NCBI RefSeq assembly: GCF_002836975.1
Contig: NZ_NIJK01000025.1
Span: 17,673-81,672 of the forward strand
Source of the DNA: Shewanella indica
Lineage (GTDB): Bacteria; Pseudomonadota; Gammaproteobacteria; Enterobacterales; Shewanellaceae
DNA length: 64,000 bases
Reading direction: 5' to 3'
Translations under genes and position numbers: made by a program
Shown: in pieces, positions 36,353 through 45,716 of the stretch
Position numbering within the stretch: the stretch's first letter is position 1
Layout: each line of letters begins with the position of its first letter
Notes under the pieces: model-generated
Told to the model about the DNA's origin: nothing
Database searches by the model: none
Seen by the model: only the letters and a program-made list of their open reading frames with translations

Positions 36353-37519
36353 ATGTCTAAGCATTCATCCGTTTCACTGCGCCCGCAGCGCCGCGCTATC
36401 TCGCTTGCAGCGGCTCTCTCGACGGCAGCTTTGTTGACAGCTACCGTGAGTGGCTCTGCACTGGCTGAAAATTCAGCGCCATCGGTACTGAAGGATATCC
36501 GCCTGCCCCAGGGCTTTAAGATAGAAGTCTATCTGGATAATGTCGCCAATGCCCGCCAGATGGCGCTTGGCAGCCAGGGCACACTCTTTATCGGCAGTCG
36601 CGGCGAAGGTAAAGTCTATGCCGCAATAGATACAGATGCCGATGGCCGCCATGACAGGGTTAAAGTGATCGCCTCCGGGCTCAATATGCCTTCCGGGCTG
36701 GCTTTTCGGGACCAGACTCTCTATGTAGGCGCCGTGAGCCAAATTCTTGCCTTCGATAATATCGAGCAGCAACTGAGTCAGAATGCTTCCCCGAGCTACC
36801 GAATCTTTTATGATGACTTACCCACAGATAAGCATCACAGCTGGAAATACCTCAAGTTTGCCGCCGACGGTCGCCTGTATATACCCATAGGCGCACCTTG
36901 CAATATCTGTGATGCCGGCAGCGACTACAGCAAAATAATCAGCCTGGACCTCCAAAGCAAACAACCAAGACTCGAAGCTGCCGGTGTGCGCAACAGTGTC
37001 GGTTTCGACTTCGACCCCGTCAGTGGCCAGCTGTGGTTTACCGACAATGGCCGCGACATGATGGGAGACGATATGCCAGCCGATGAGCTCAATCATTTGA
37101 GTCAACGCGGCCAGCATTTTGGTTATCCCTACGTTCATCAAGGGGATACCCTGGATCCTGAATTCGGCAAAGGTAAGCAGCTTGCCGATTTCAGCCCACC
37201 TGAAGTCAAATTGGGCGCCCATGTAGCAGCGCTGGGGATGACCTTCTATCGCGGCGATAGCTTCCCCAAGGCCTATCACGGCGGCATTTTTATTGCCGAG
37301 CACGGCTCCTGGAACCGGTCCAGCAAGGTAGGATATCGAGTGCGTTTCGTGCCGATAAAACAGGGCAAGGCCGGTGAACCTCAGGTGTTTGCCGAAGGCT
37401 GGCTCAAGGGCGAAACCGTATCCGGACGCCCCGCCGATGTACTGCAGTTACCGGATGGTTCCTTGCTGGTAGCCGATGATGCCCAAGGCCGCCTCTATCG
37501 CATCTTTTATTCGGGCTGA
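36353..37519 (+). CDS. PQQ-type sugar (sorbosone/glucose) dehydrogenase-like protein
   Basis: A 388-residue exported six-bladed beta-propeller. An Arg-containing N-terminal segment and a hydrophobic stretch end in SALAEN near residue 39. Family features include IRLPQGFKIEVYL, MPSGLAF, KHHSWKYLKFAADGRLYIPIGAPCN, WFTDNGRDMMGDD and IAEHGSWNRSSKVGYRV. The GAPCN and GSWNRS stretches are typical of the soluble glucose/sorbosone dehydrogenase family. The cofactor is PQQ in characterised relatives, and no pqq genes are in the window. It stands alone. Confidence 0.88.
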   Translation: MSKHSSVSLRPQRRAISLAAALSTAALLTATVSGSALAENSAPSVLKDIRLPQGFKIEVYLDNVANARQMALGSQGTLFIGSRGEGKVYAAIDTDADGRHDRVKVIASGLNMPSGLAFRDQTLYVGAVSQILAFDNIEQQLSQNASPSYRIFYDDLPTDKHHSWKYLKFAADGRLYIPIGAPCNICDAGSDYSKIISLDLQSKQPRLEAAGVRNSVGFDFDPVSGQLWFTDNGRDMMGDDMPADELNHLSQRGQHFGYPYVHQGDTLDPEFGKGKQLADFSPPEVKLGAHVAALGMTFYRGDSFPKAYHGGIFIAEHGSWNRSSKVGYRVRFVPIKQGKAGEPQVFAEGWLKGETVSGRPADVLQLPDGSLLVADDAQGRLYRIFYSG

Positions 37520-37591
37520 TTTTTGTCCGAAACACAGTGTTCAAGGGCAGCGCGCGCCGTCCTGTCGTGATATTATCTGCAGCCATTATCG

Positions 37592-37722
37592 CCCGGCCTT
37601 GGGAACAACGCCGGGTTAAGGAGGGTGCGAACCACGCCTTGTATCCAGGCCTGTAGACCAACGCAGAGCACTCATGGAACGGGTTTGCACCGTCCGTTAC
37701 TGTACCCGACCTGGAAACAGGC
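37592..37722 (+). ncRNA. Structured leader RNA upstream of purE
   Basis: Between the dehydrogenase gene and purE lies a strongly foldable segment. One stem pairs GGTGCGAACC (37624-37633) with GGTTTGCACC (37682-37691), with one G-U pair. It extends past a G-G mismatch by GGA/TCC, TAA/TTA and GGGT/ACCC to 37613 and 37107+600=37707. Inside is GCCT-N7-AGGC (37636-37650). A competing hairpin CCCGGC-N12-GCCGGG (37592-37615) shares its 3' arm with the outer stem. CCTG-GAAA-CAGG follows at 37710-37721, then an A/T stretch and AAGGAG before the purE ATG. I know no named family for it; riboswitch or attenuator control of purEK is inference. Confidence 0.55.
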
Positions 37723-37760
37723 AAAATATTATAAATAAAATCAGTAGTTAAGGAGTTATC

Positions 37761-38252
37761 ATGCAAGCCCTCGTTGCTGTTGTAATGGGTTCCAAGAGTG
37801 ATTGGCCCACCATGGAAGCGGCCGCAGAGATCATGGATTCTCTCAAGGTGCCCTACCATGTCGAAGTGGTTTCGGCCCATAGAACCCCAGACAAGTTGAT
37901 GGAATTTGCCGCATCAGCAGCAGACAAAGGATACAAGGTCATCATAGGCGGTGCCGGCGGCGCCGCTCACCTGCCGGGTATGATAGCTTCCAAGACCCGC
38001 TTGCCTGTACTGGGCGTGCCGGTACAAAGCAAGGCTCTCAGCGGCATGGACAGTCTGTTGTCGATAGTGCAGATGCCCAAGGGGATTGCCGTAGGAACGC
38101 TGGCCATAGGGACAGCCGGGGCATTCAATGCCGGCCTGCTGGCCTGCCAGATGCTGGCAACTCAGGACTCGCAACTGGCCGAGCGCCTCGAAGCCTTCCG
38201 CGAAGCTCAGACCCGCGCGGTACTGGATAATCCGGATCCGAGGGAAGACTGA
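37761..38252 (+). CDS. purE: N5-carboxyaminoimidazole ribonucleotide mutase
   Basis: A 163-residue class I PurE that converts N5-CAIR to CAIR in de novo purine synthesis. Family motifs are [21 protein letters not shown] and [12 protein letters not shown] with the active-site His, then [15 protein letters not shown]. The ATG follows AAGGAGTTATC. It lies one base before purK, so the two products are made together. A structured leader precedes it. Confidence 0.97.
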   Translation: MQALVAVVMGSKSDWPTMEAAAEIMDSLKVPYHVEVVSAHRTPDKLMEFAASAADKGYKVIIGGAGGAAHLPGMIASKTRLPVLGVPVQSKALSGMDSLLSIVQMPKGIAVGTLAIGTAGAFNAGLLACQMLATQDSQLAERLEAFREAQTRAVLDNPDPRED

Positions 38253-38253
38253 G

Positions 38254-39333
38254 ATGGCTGACAAGAGAGTTTGGGTACTGGGCGATGGCCAACTGGGTGC
38301 CATGTTGCGTCATGCCGGCCAACCGCTGGCGATAGATGTCCGCCCGGTGGATATCATGGCGCCAAGCGATGAAAAGTTGCCGCTGACAGACACAGATATT
38401 ATTACTGCCGAACGTGAGCAGTGGCCCGAGTCACCCCTGAGCCTGCAATTATCGCAGCACTGTCATTTCATCAATGGTCCGGTATTTGGCCGCCTCGCCG
38501 ACAGATACACCCAAAAATCCCTGCTGGATCAGCTCAAGGTGGCCACTGCGCCTTGGGAACTGCTGGACGAAAACACCCAAGTTAATGATCTTTATCACAA
38601 ATATGGTGAAAGAGTTCTACTGAAACGCCGCACCGGCGGCTATGATGGCAAGGGACAACACTGGCTGAAACAGGTCGAGTCGAGCACTATCCCAGCCGAT
38701 TGGCGTAATGAGGCGATTGCCGAGCAGGCGATCCCCTTCGATGAAGAAGTGTCTCTGGTTGGGGTTCGCAGCCGCAGCGGCGAGTGCTTCTTTTATCCCT
38801 TAACGCTCAATTTGCATCAAGATGGCATTCTGATGGCATCGATAGCCCCCTTGGCCCGGTTGCAACCATTGCAGGCCGAGGCCGAAACTATGCTCAGCAG
38901 TATAATGCATGAGCTGGAGTATGTTGGGGTGATGGCGATGGAGTGTTTCCGGGTGGGCGATCACCTGCTGGTCAATGAACTGGCGCCAAGGGTGCATAAC
39001 TCAGGGCACTGGACTCAGGCAGGCACTCATATGGATCAGTTCCAGCTGCACCTGCGGGCCCTGTGCGAATTGCCACTGATGACGCCTCAGGTTAACTTCC
39101 AGTGTGTAATGGTCAACCTGATAGGCATAGATAAGGACGACCGTTGGCTGAGCCTGGCCAATGCCGAGCTATTCTGGTACGACAAAGAGGTGCGCCCCGG
39201 CCGCAAGGTAGGCCACCTGAACTTGTCGGTACTGGATAAAAACGCGCTGGCAAACAGCATCAGCCAGCTTAAGCAGTGGATGCCGACTCAGTATCAGGCA
39301 CCACTCTCATGGATACAGGCAGAGTTTGACTGA
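38254..39333 (+). CDS. purK: N5-carboxyaminoimidazole ribonucleotide synthase
   Basis: A 359-residue ATP-grasp enzyme that makes N5-CAIR from AIR, ATP and bicarbonate, the substrate of PurE. The N terminus VWVLGDGQLGAM binds the nucleotide, KRRTGGYDGKGQ is the ATP-grasp loop and NELAPRVHNSGHWT the metal/phosphate site. ATG 38254 gives the family length; an upstream in-frame ATG at 38128 lies inside purE and is unlikely. A strong terminator follows. Confidence 0.96.
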   Translation: MADKRVWVLGDGQLGAMLRHAGQPLAIDVRPVDIMAPSDEKLPLTDTDIITAEREQWPESPLSLQLSQHCHFINGPVFGRLADRYTQKSLLDQLKVATAPWELLDENTQVNDLYHKYGERVLLKRRTGGYDGKGQHWLKQVESSTIPADWRNEAIAEQAIPFDEEVSLVGVRSRSGECFFYPLTLNLHQDGILMASIAPLARLQPLQAEAETMLSSIMHELEYVGVMAMECFRVGDHLLVNELAPRVHNSGHWTQAGTHMDQFQLHLRALCELPLMTPQVNFQCVMVNLIGIDKDDRWLSLANAELFWYDKEVRPGRKVGHLNLSVLDKNALANSISQLKQWMPTQYQAPLSWIQAEFD

Positions 39334-39364
39334 AAAACGGGCGGGCAAGGGTTGCCCGCCTTTT
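39334..39364 (+). terminator. Terminator after purEK
   Basis: GGCGGGCAA-GGG-TTGCCCGCC stem followed by TTTT, directly after the purK stop codon. Confidence 0.92.
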
Positions 39365-39404
39365 ACGACTGTTCAAGGCATAACTTTAGGGCTTTCAGGA
39401 TTTG

Positions 39405-40622
39405 TTGGATCAGAACGGACTCAAAAAGCAGAAGATAGACACATTGGATCTGCGTTATCATCTGCTGCTTATGTTACTGCCGCTGCTACTGATAGCCTTA
39501 TTATTTTGGGTCACCAGTCCAGCCGGAGAACTTCCCTGGCTGCAGTGGGTCGGGGTTTCTGTCATCTATTTCATGGCCTATAGTCTGGGCTACTTTGTCC
39601 ACCAAGGGCGCCTGGGCCGGCTGTGGCGACACCTGGAACAGGTGCTGGGTATCAACGAAGCCACCTTCGAGTTGGTGCATCTTTCCAGCCAATACGAAAC
39701 CGAACACGCCTTCCTCAATGCCCTGCTGGGTAAAGCCGTCGCCATGATAGATGGCGCCGAAATGGGCTCTATCATACTGGTGGACCCCGGCAGTAATAAG
39801 TTACATTTTGAATCAGCTTTAGGGCTGGATATGACCAAATTGCAACGGCTGAATATGACCCTGGAGCAGTCTTTCGCATACAGGTTGACCAATGGCCGCT
39901 GCGACCGGGTAGTCGTGGTCAACGATATGCGCAAACTCAACGCCCAGAGTGGTCTGAGTCCTGAAGCTCAAGCATTATTGTTAAATGCAGCCGCCCCTCC
40001 CATTAGCGCGACGCTTTCAAGCCCACTCCATATAGATGGCAAACTCTATGCCATGCTCAATCTCGACAGTTCATTGGTTGCCAGCTTCAGCAGCTATGAC
40101 AGGGATCTGGTGGCTATTTTGACCCATGAAGCCGCCAATGCCATCGCCCTGTACCAAAAGTCCCGTCAGATCCACCAATTGGCTAACTTTGACAGTCTGA
40201 CGGGGCTCGCCAATCGCAAGTATTTTGAAGAGCAAACCCAGAAGTGGCAGCCCAAAAACAACATAGAAAGCATGCTGGTGCTGCTGGATATGGATAACCT
40301 GAAAAAAATCAATGATAGTCTGGGGCACGGTGCCGGTGACTTTGCACTCAAACGTTTGGCAACCGAGCTGAAACTCGCTTTTCCGACACCGGCACTGGTG
40401 AGCCGCTTTGGCGGCGATGAGTTTGTGCTGCTCTGCTACGGCAGTGAAACTTGGCTCAGAGAACGCTTACAGCAAGTCGAGACCAAGCTGACCACCGATA
40501 AGGTTGCCGTGTATTTCAGCGCTGGCATCGCACCTTTCAATGGCGATGTGGAGCAGAGTCTCAGATTGGCAGACAACCAGATGTACCAATATAAAAAAGC
40601 CCGCAAGAGTGAGCTCAAATAA
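39405..40622 (+). CDS. Membrane diguanylate cyclase, GAF-GGDEF
   Basis: A 405-residue inner-membrane protein. Two N-terminal helices (about 16-36 and 45-65), a GAF sensory domain (about 95-255) and a C-terminal GGDEF domain are visible. The active-site loop FGGDEFVLL is intact, as is the DSLTGLANR start of the domain. It should make cyclic di-GMP from GTP. No RxxD inhibitory site stands five residues before GGDEF (the sequence there is PALVSRF). The start is a TTG; 39405 has AGGA four bases before it, with 39402 the alternative. Confidence 0.87.
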   Translation: MDQNGLKKQKIDTLDLRYHLLLMLLPLLLIALLFWVTSPAGELPWLQWVGVSVIYFMAYSLGYFVHQGRLGRLWRHLEQVLGINEATFELVHLSSQYETEHAFLNALLGKAVAMIDGAEMGSIILVDPGSNKLHFESALGLDMTKLQRLNMTLEQSFAYRLTNGRCDRVVVVNDMRKLNAQSGLSPEAQALLLNAAAPPISATLSSPLHIDGKLYAMLNLDSSLVASFSSYDRDLVAILTHEAANAIALYQKSRQIHQLANFDSLTGLANRKYFEEQTQKWQPKNNIESMLVLLDMDNLKKINDSLGHGAGDFALKRLATELKLAFPTPALVSRFGGDEFVLLCYGSETWLRERLQQVETKLTTDKVAVYFSAGIAPFNGDVEQSLRLADNQMYQYKKARKSELK

Positions 40623-40677
40623 ATAAAGAACCGGATCCCAATGACGGGGTTACAGAAGTCGGTAACAAGGAGAAGCT

Positions 40678-42987
40678 ATGCATAAACATCTCACCATCAT
40701 GACAATGTTGGTCGTGGGCACATCGACTTTGCTGCAACAGGCACAAGCGGCACAAAACCTCTCTTCCTTAATGGTGGAAATCCGCCAGCAGGATGGTATC
40801 CCTCATTATTACAATCTGGCCAGTGGCATGCCCCTCAATGGTGAGATCTCCATCATTCGCGATAACCAAGGTTATACCCAAGCGACTTTCTCTCAAGGAT
40901 TGCCCAATGGCCGCTGGCAGGTATTTCACCCCAACAATGCCAAATTGATTGAGGGCCAGTATTTCCAGGGTTATCAGAATGGCAGCTGGCGCATGTATGA
41001 CCTCAGCGGCCAGATGACCGAATTACAGGTGTTCAACAAGGGCGTACCCGAAGGGGAATGGCAAACCTTTGACAGCAATGGCCGCCTCAATGAAAGCGTA
41101 TTCTACCGCAGCGGCAATAAAGAGCTGGTCAAGCGCTTCTACGCCAGCGGTAAACTCAAGGCCAGTGAAACCTATACCGATAACCTGCGCCATGGCCAGT
41201 GGCAGAGCTTCTATGAAAACGGCACCCAGGCCCAAAGCCAGCAATATGCCAACAACCAACTCTTTGGCGAGTATCTGGAACAAAACGCCCAGGGGGTAAT
41301 CAAGGTCAAGGGCCAATTCGATGCCAATGGCCAACGTCAGGGCGTCTGGCAGAGCTTTTTTGATGATGGCAGCAAAGAGAGCGAAACCCGTTTCAGCGCC
41401 GGAGAACGGGACGGCGAAAGCCTGAAATATCACCCCGGCGGTGAACTGGCAATCAAATGTACTTACCGCGCAGGTAAACGCCAGGGCCAATGCCAAACCT
41501 TCGACGATAAAGGCGTGCTGCTGGGCAATGAACACTTCAGTGACGGCGAAAAAGATGGCCCCCAGGAGTACTTCAACAGTGAAGGCAAACGGGTCATAGA
41601 GCAGCACTACAAAAGCGGCCAGCAAACCGGCGTACAGAAGCGCTTTCATCCCAATGGCCAGCTGGCCGAGCTGGAAACCTTCCACGACAGCCAATTGAGC
41701 GACAACGGTCAATATCCCCGCCATGGCAAGTATGAACGTTTCGATATCGACGGCAAACCCCTGGAAAAGTCCCAGTTCGCCATGGGCCTGCTGGATGGCT
41801 TATATCAGCGTTTCAGCGCCGGCGTGTTGCAAGAGTCCAGCCAATGGCAACGGGGAAAACGTCACGGCGACTTTATCCGTTACTTCCCGAACGGGGAAAA
41901 ACGCAGCCTGGTGCAATATCAGCATGATAAGCAAACCGGAAAGTCCATCCGCTACTTTGAAGATGGCACAGTGCAAGAACAGGGCGAAGTCATAGACGGT
42001 AAATGGGTCGGCAAGTATGAGAGCTTCTACGACAATGGCAAGCCCAGGGAGTTAGCCCACTATGCCAAAGACAAGGCCGCCAAGGATTATCGTTATCCGC
42101 TTGATGGCGCCTTCAAGCGCTGGTACGCCAACGGCGATCCCAATGAGGAAGGCGCATATCTCAACGGCGACAAGGACGGGCTCTGGATTCAGTATCGCGA
42201 AGGGGTCAAGAGCCGGGAGCAGACCTTTGTCAAAGGCAAACTCAATGGCCAATATGCCGAGTATTATCATGGCCGCCGCCGGGTTACGGGGGAGTACCTG
42301 GACAATAAGAAGACAGGTAGCTGGATAGACTACCGCTACGAAGAGGACGATCCCACCTTCGGCACCATCCCCGAGGGCAATGTCAGGATCAAGAGCCAGT
42401 GGCAGCTCGGCAAGTTGCATGGCGCACGCGAGCACTACAGCTTCAAGGGCATCCTTTATCGCAAGGAAACCTATGCCAATGGCGACAAGAGCGGCAACTA
42501 CAGCGAGTACTATGTCAACAATGGGCAGCAGAAACTGGCCGGCGAGTTGTTAAAAGGGGCCAAAACCGGCCAGTGGCAAAGCTGGTTTGAAGATGGCATG
42601 CTCGCCGCCAGTCAGGAGTTCAAGGACGATGTACTGCACGGCAAGTCAGAGCAGTATTACAGCAACGGTCAGTTAAAGCAGCAAGCCAACTACAGGCAGG
42701 GCAAACTCGATGGCAAACTGAGCCAGTACTTCCAAAATGGTAAACCACAGAGCCATGAACAATGGCTCAAGGGGCAGAAAGAGGGTGAAGCCAGTTACTT
42801 CCACAACAACGGCAAGCTGGCCGAGAAAGGCACCTTCCTCAGGGACAGAAAAGAGGGACTGTGGCAGACCTTCTGGACCAATGGTGAGAAGCGTACCGAA
42901 GGCAGCTATATCAGCAATCGCGAATCAGGTGACTGGAACTTCTATGACCAATTCGGCAAGCTGATAAAGACTGAACACCATGGTTAA
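40678..42987 (+). CDS. Large exported MORN-like (YwqK-type) repeat protein
   Basis: A 769-residue protein with a signal peptide ending near residue 24 (AQA-A). Apart from a short lead, it consists of about 28 degenerate repeats of 22-24 residues with the core G-x-W/Y-x-x-F/Y-x-x-N/D-G, the MORN-variant repeat that databases label YwqK antitoxin. No toxin gene is adjacent and no catalytic domain is seen, so the antitoxin name should not be taken as function. A surface or periplasmic beta-hairpin scaffold is likely. AAGGAG precedes ATG 40678. It may be transcribed with the diguanylate cyclase gene 55 bases upstream. Confidence 0.85.
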   Translation: MHKHLTIMTMLVVGTSTLLQQAQAAQNLSSLMVEIRQQDGIPHYYNLASGMPLNGEISIIRDNQGYTQATFSQGLPNGRWQVFHPNNAKLIEGQYFQGYQNGSWRMYDLSGQMTELQVFNKGVPEGEWQTFDSNGRLNESVFYRSGNKELVKRFYASGKLKASETYTDNLRHGQWQSFYENGTQAQSQQYANNQLFGEYLEQNAQGVIKVKGQFDANGQRQGVWQSFFDDGSKESETRFSAGERDGESLKYHPGGELAIKCTYRAGKRQGQCQTFDDKGVLLGNEHFSDGEKDGPQEYFNSEGKRVIEQHYKSGQQTGVQKRFHPNGQLAELETFHDSQLSDNGQYPRHGKYERFDIDGKPLEKSQFAMGLLDGLYQRFSAGVLQESSQWQRGKRHGDFIRYFPNGEKRSLVQYQHDKQTGKSIRYFEDGTVQEQGEVIDGKWVGKYESFYDNGKPRELAHYAKDKAAKDYRYPLDGAFKRWYANGDPNEEGAYLNGDKDGLWIQYREGVKSREQTFVKGKLNGQYAEYYHGRRRVTGEYLDNKKTGSWIDYRYEEDDPTFGTIPEGNVRIKSQWQLGKLHGAREHYSFKGILYRKETYANGDKSGNYSEYYVNNGQQKLAGELLKGAKTGQWQSWFEDGMLAASQEFKDDVLHGKSEQYYSNGQLKQQANYRQGKLDGKLSQYFQNGKPQSHEQWLKGQKEGEASYFHNNGKLAEKGTFLRDRKEGLWQTFWTNGEKRTEGSYISNRESGDWNFYDQFGKLIKTEHHG

Positions 42988-43169
42988 TCTCCCCCCGGTT
43001 TCGCGACTAGAGTTGGGGATTGTGAATTTTGGCAGCATCTATTGGCGAGAAAATGGGTTCAATAGACAAGTCGCCAAGGCTAGAGTCGTAAGCCAGCCTG
43101 ATAGCAGCGGCCAATATCAGGTTACCGAAATAAACAGCCCCTTCCCCAGCCGGCCTCATCCGTAACCAT

Positions 43170-43200
43170 AAAAATGCCGCTTACAAAAGTAAACGGCATC
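43170..43200 (-). terminator. Terminator of the tesB-ybaY operon
   Basis: On the minus strand ATGCCGTTTAC-TTTT-GTAAGCGGCAT forms a stem with one mismatch, followed by TTTTTAT. Confidence 0.85.
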
Positions 43201-43236
43201 ACGCGACAGAGGGATCCTAGCGCCAATATCAAATAA

Positions 43237-43653
43237 TCAAGGTTGTTGTTCCAACTGAGGTATTGGCACCGCCTTCATCAACACTTCGGTGGTGAACTTG
43301 TCATTGTTGATCACCGGATATCTGTCATAGGTTTGGAAAATCACCCTTCCCTGATACTGGATCATGGCGACCACACCATAGTTGACATCGGACTCAAGGG
43401 TTTCAGTCGGTAAAATAAACTTGAACGGCACCGGCGCCCTGGCGATATCAAAGCTCTTTTGTGCCACGATTACCCCGGGGGTGTCCAAGTCTATGATGGC
43501 AATGGTGATACTGGAACCTTGAGGCAAGGCCACTCTTTCCAAGTAACCAGCGGCCCCGTTGACGATAACAGGAGCTTTGGGGTCAACAGTGACACAGCCG
43601 CCTAGAAACACTATCCCAGCAGCAATTACCAGTCCTTTCACATACTTAATCAT
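43237..43653 (-). CDS. ybaY: YbaY family lipoprotein
   Basis: A 138-residue lipoprotein with lipobox LGGC (Cys near residue 18) and a single beta-rich YbaY/YscW-type domain (VALPQGSSITIAIIDLDTPG, ...VPFKFILP). In E. coli ybaY is also next to tesB. I used ATG 43653; a longer in-frame start overlaps tesB and lacks a signal sequence at its front. Function of the family is not settled. It is 11 bases after tesB. Confidence 0.87.
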   Translation of the reverse strand: MIKYVKGLVIAAGIVFLGGCVTVDPKAPVIVNGAAGYLERVALPQGSSITIAIIDLDTPGVIVAQKSFDIARAPVPFKFILPTETLESDVNYGVVAMIQYQGRVIFQTYDRYPVINNDKFTTEVLMKAVPIPQLEQQP

Positions 43654-43664
43654 CTTGCTTTCCC

Positions 43665-44528
43665 TTATTTGGCGGTCATTCTCATCAAGCCTTCCTGAGT
43701 GGCAGAAGCCACCAGCTCGCCCTGTTGATTGAAGAATTGCCCTCGCACATATCCCCGACCGCCACTGGCATTGGGACTCTCTATGGCATAAAGCAGCCAT
43801 TCCCCCATGTTGACAGGTCGGTGGAACCAGAGTGAGTGATCTATAGTGGCCATCCGCATCCCCGGGGTCAAAAATGACACCCCATGAGGCTGAGCCGCTG
43901 TCACCAAAAAGTTGAAATCCGAAGCGTATGCCAATAGGTAGTCGTGCATTTCATGTTCGGGCGGCAAGGCACCATTTGCCCGCATCCATACATGTCGTAC
44001 GGGCTCAGTAGCCGCCGGAGCTACAGGGTTAAGCGGATTGACCAGGCGCATTTCAATGGGGGCATCGGCCATAAACTTTTCCAGCATTCTGGAGGGCACC
44101 TTATCCCTCATGGTCATTGCCAACTCCTGCTGATTGAGTATCCCTTCTGGGCCGGGAACCTCTGGCATTTCTGCCTGATGGCTGAAGCCAACTTCCGGCT
44201 CCTGGAAGGAGCAAGTCATGTAGAAAATCGGCCGCCCTTTCTGAATCGCCTTCACCTGACGGGCGCTGAAACTGCCACCGTCACGCATATTTTCAACTTC
44301 GTAGACTATCGGCAGCTTTTCATCGCCTGCACGTAAAAAATAGGAGTGCAGTGAGTGCACCTGGCGCTCTTGCGGCACAGTTCGACGGGCGGCACTGAGG
44401 GCCTGACCCATGACCTGACCACCAAACACATGACCAAAACCCAGATCCTGACTCTGGCCCCGATAAAGTCCGATTTCTATCTGTTCAAGCGCGAGCAGTG
44501 ACAAGAGATCATCTAAAACCTGGCTCAT
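43665..44528 (-). CDS. tesB: Acyl-CoA thioesterase II
   Basis: A 287-residue double hot-dog thioesterase that hydrolyses medium- and long-chain acyl-CoA to free acid and CoA. Hallmarks are the start LLALEQIEIGLYRGQSQDLG, FGGQVMGQAL, SLHSYFLRAGD and the active-site Asp in MATIDHSLWFHRP. Length equals E. coli TesB. It forms an operon with ybaY. Confidence 0.95.
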   Translation of the reverse strand: MSQVLDDLLSLLALEQIEIGLYRGQSQDLGFGHVFGGQVMGQALSAARRTVPQERQVHSLHSYFLRAGDEKLPIVYEVENMRDGGSFSARQVKAIQKGRPIFYMTCSFQEPEVGFSHQAEMPEVPGPEGILNQQELAMTMRDKVPSRMLEKFMADAPIEMRLVNPLNPVAPAATEPVRHVWMRANGALPPEHEMHDYLLAYASDFNFLVTAAQPHGVSFLTPGMRMATIDHSLWFHRPVNMGEWLLYAIESPNASGGRGYVRGQFFNQQGELVASATQEGLMRMTAK

Positions 44529-44598
44529 AAAACTCTACTAACTGGCTGACATATACCGCAAAGATTAACCCAGAACCGCCCTTCGTGACCAGATGACT

Positions 44599-45483
44599 TT
44601 ACTCTATCTCTATATCATGCTCAGCGGCAGCTTGTCTGGCCCAGTTAACAATTTGCGCCTCACCGCTGTCGCTGAAACCCAGCGGCGTGGCCACACTCAA
44701 CTCTGGCCAGGCTCTGGCCAAAAGCTCAGGAGTACAAGCATCGGCATTAAAGTAACCCGGCTCTGTCTGCGCTATTCTCACCCGGCTGATACTGCCTGCT
44801 GCAGCCAACAAATGTTGCCCATTGGGCGCCTGCTCACTGAGCAGAAACAACCCGGCTGCCAATGGTGCGCTCAAACCAAATAAAGGTTGTACCGGCAGTG
44901 CCAGATGTTGCTCCGTCATAGGGGTGGTAGCCAAAGGATAGAGACTGTTGACACGGATGTTATGATTGCCGCCTTCACGACTGAGACTATTGGTTAATCC
45001 AAACAAAGCCATCTTGGCGCTAGCCCAGGCACTTTCAAAAAGGTCTCCAAACAGTCCACTAACACCACCCAACAAAAGGATCCGGCCATACTCCTGGGCC
45101 TTCATTCGCGACCAGAGGCCGTGACAGAGAAAGAAGCTGCCATCTAGATCCACCTGCAACTGCCGTCGCCACTGCTGTGGTGTCAGTTTTTCAAATGAGC
45201 AAGGGGTATGGATCCCGGCACAGGCCACCAACAACTCTATGGTGCCAAAGTGGTCACAAGCTTCCTGCAGCACCAAAGCAACATCTTGCTCATTGGCAAC
45301 ATCACAGTGCCAGGCTTTGGCATCGGCCCCCAAAGCAGAAATCGCATTCAAGGTATCTTTACAGCTGTCTATGTCCAGCAGTGCCAGACTGGCGCCACGC
45401 TGAGCCAAACCTATGGCAAAGGCGCGCCCCAACCCCGAGGCGGCACCGCTGACAAGGGCTGTCCTGCCCCCAAACCCCATCAT
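44599..45483 (-). CDS. Short-chain dehydrogenase/reductase with altered active site
   Basis: A 294-residue SDR. The Rossmann motif SGAASGLGRA (about 12-21) and DI at the end of strand 2 (favouring NAD) are intact. Of the usual Asn-Ser-Tyr-Lys tetrad, Ser142 and Lys157 remain, but the Tyr is Trp153 (WASAK). The NNAG motif reads ACAG, and the Asn position shows Asp112 (VDLDG). The protein may not be an oxidoreductase, or may use another base. The codon is TGG, so a single error does not explain a Tyr codon easily. The C-terminal 70 residues are longer than usual and unrecognised. Confidence 0.83.
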   Translation of the reverse strand: MMGFGGRTALVSGAASGLGRAFAIGLAQRGASLALLDIDSCKDTLNAISALGADAKAWHCDVANEQDVALVLQEACDHFGTIELLVACAGIHTPCSFEKLTPQQWRRQLQVDLDGSFFLCHGLWSRMKAQEYGRILLLGGVSGLFGDLFESAWASAKMALFGLTNSLSREGGNHNIRVNSLYPLATTPMTEQHLALPVQPLFGLSAPLAAGLFLLSEQAPNGQHLLAAAGSISRVRIAQTEPGYFNADACTPELLARAWPELSVATPLGFSDSGEAQIVNWARQAAAEHDIEIE

Positions 45484-45716
45484 ATTAACCTCTGCTTTAG
45501 TAATAAGCTCATGAAATACCGGGTATTCTTTAACAATAAGAACACATAATCCCCTAAGGTTATTTGATTATGGCTGCATTTTTTTAATCCGCACGGGTAC
45601 AAATGTGCGCTGACTCAAACTCTGTTAAATGCATTTATCCGATTGTGCTAACTTTCAAGTGGAAAATTGGTATCCTTAGCATGTTTTCCCATCTTTAACT
45701 CTGAAGAATTAACAAG

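Noticed and set aside
37592..37722. 6S RNA as the identity of the purE leader
   Set aside because: Overall length and a long broken stem are similar, but the 6S sequence blocks I know are absent and the position before purE is not the usual one next to ygfA.
40678..42987. YwqK antitoxin function for the repeat protein
   Set aside because: Secreted, very large and without a toxin partner; the label comes only from the repeat type.
42980..43165. Possible small gene after the MORN-like gene
   Set aside because: It overlaps the end of that gene, has no ribosome site and no recognisable pattern.
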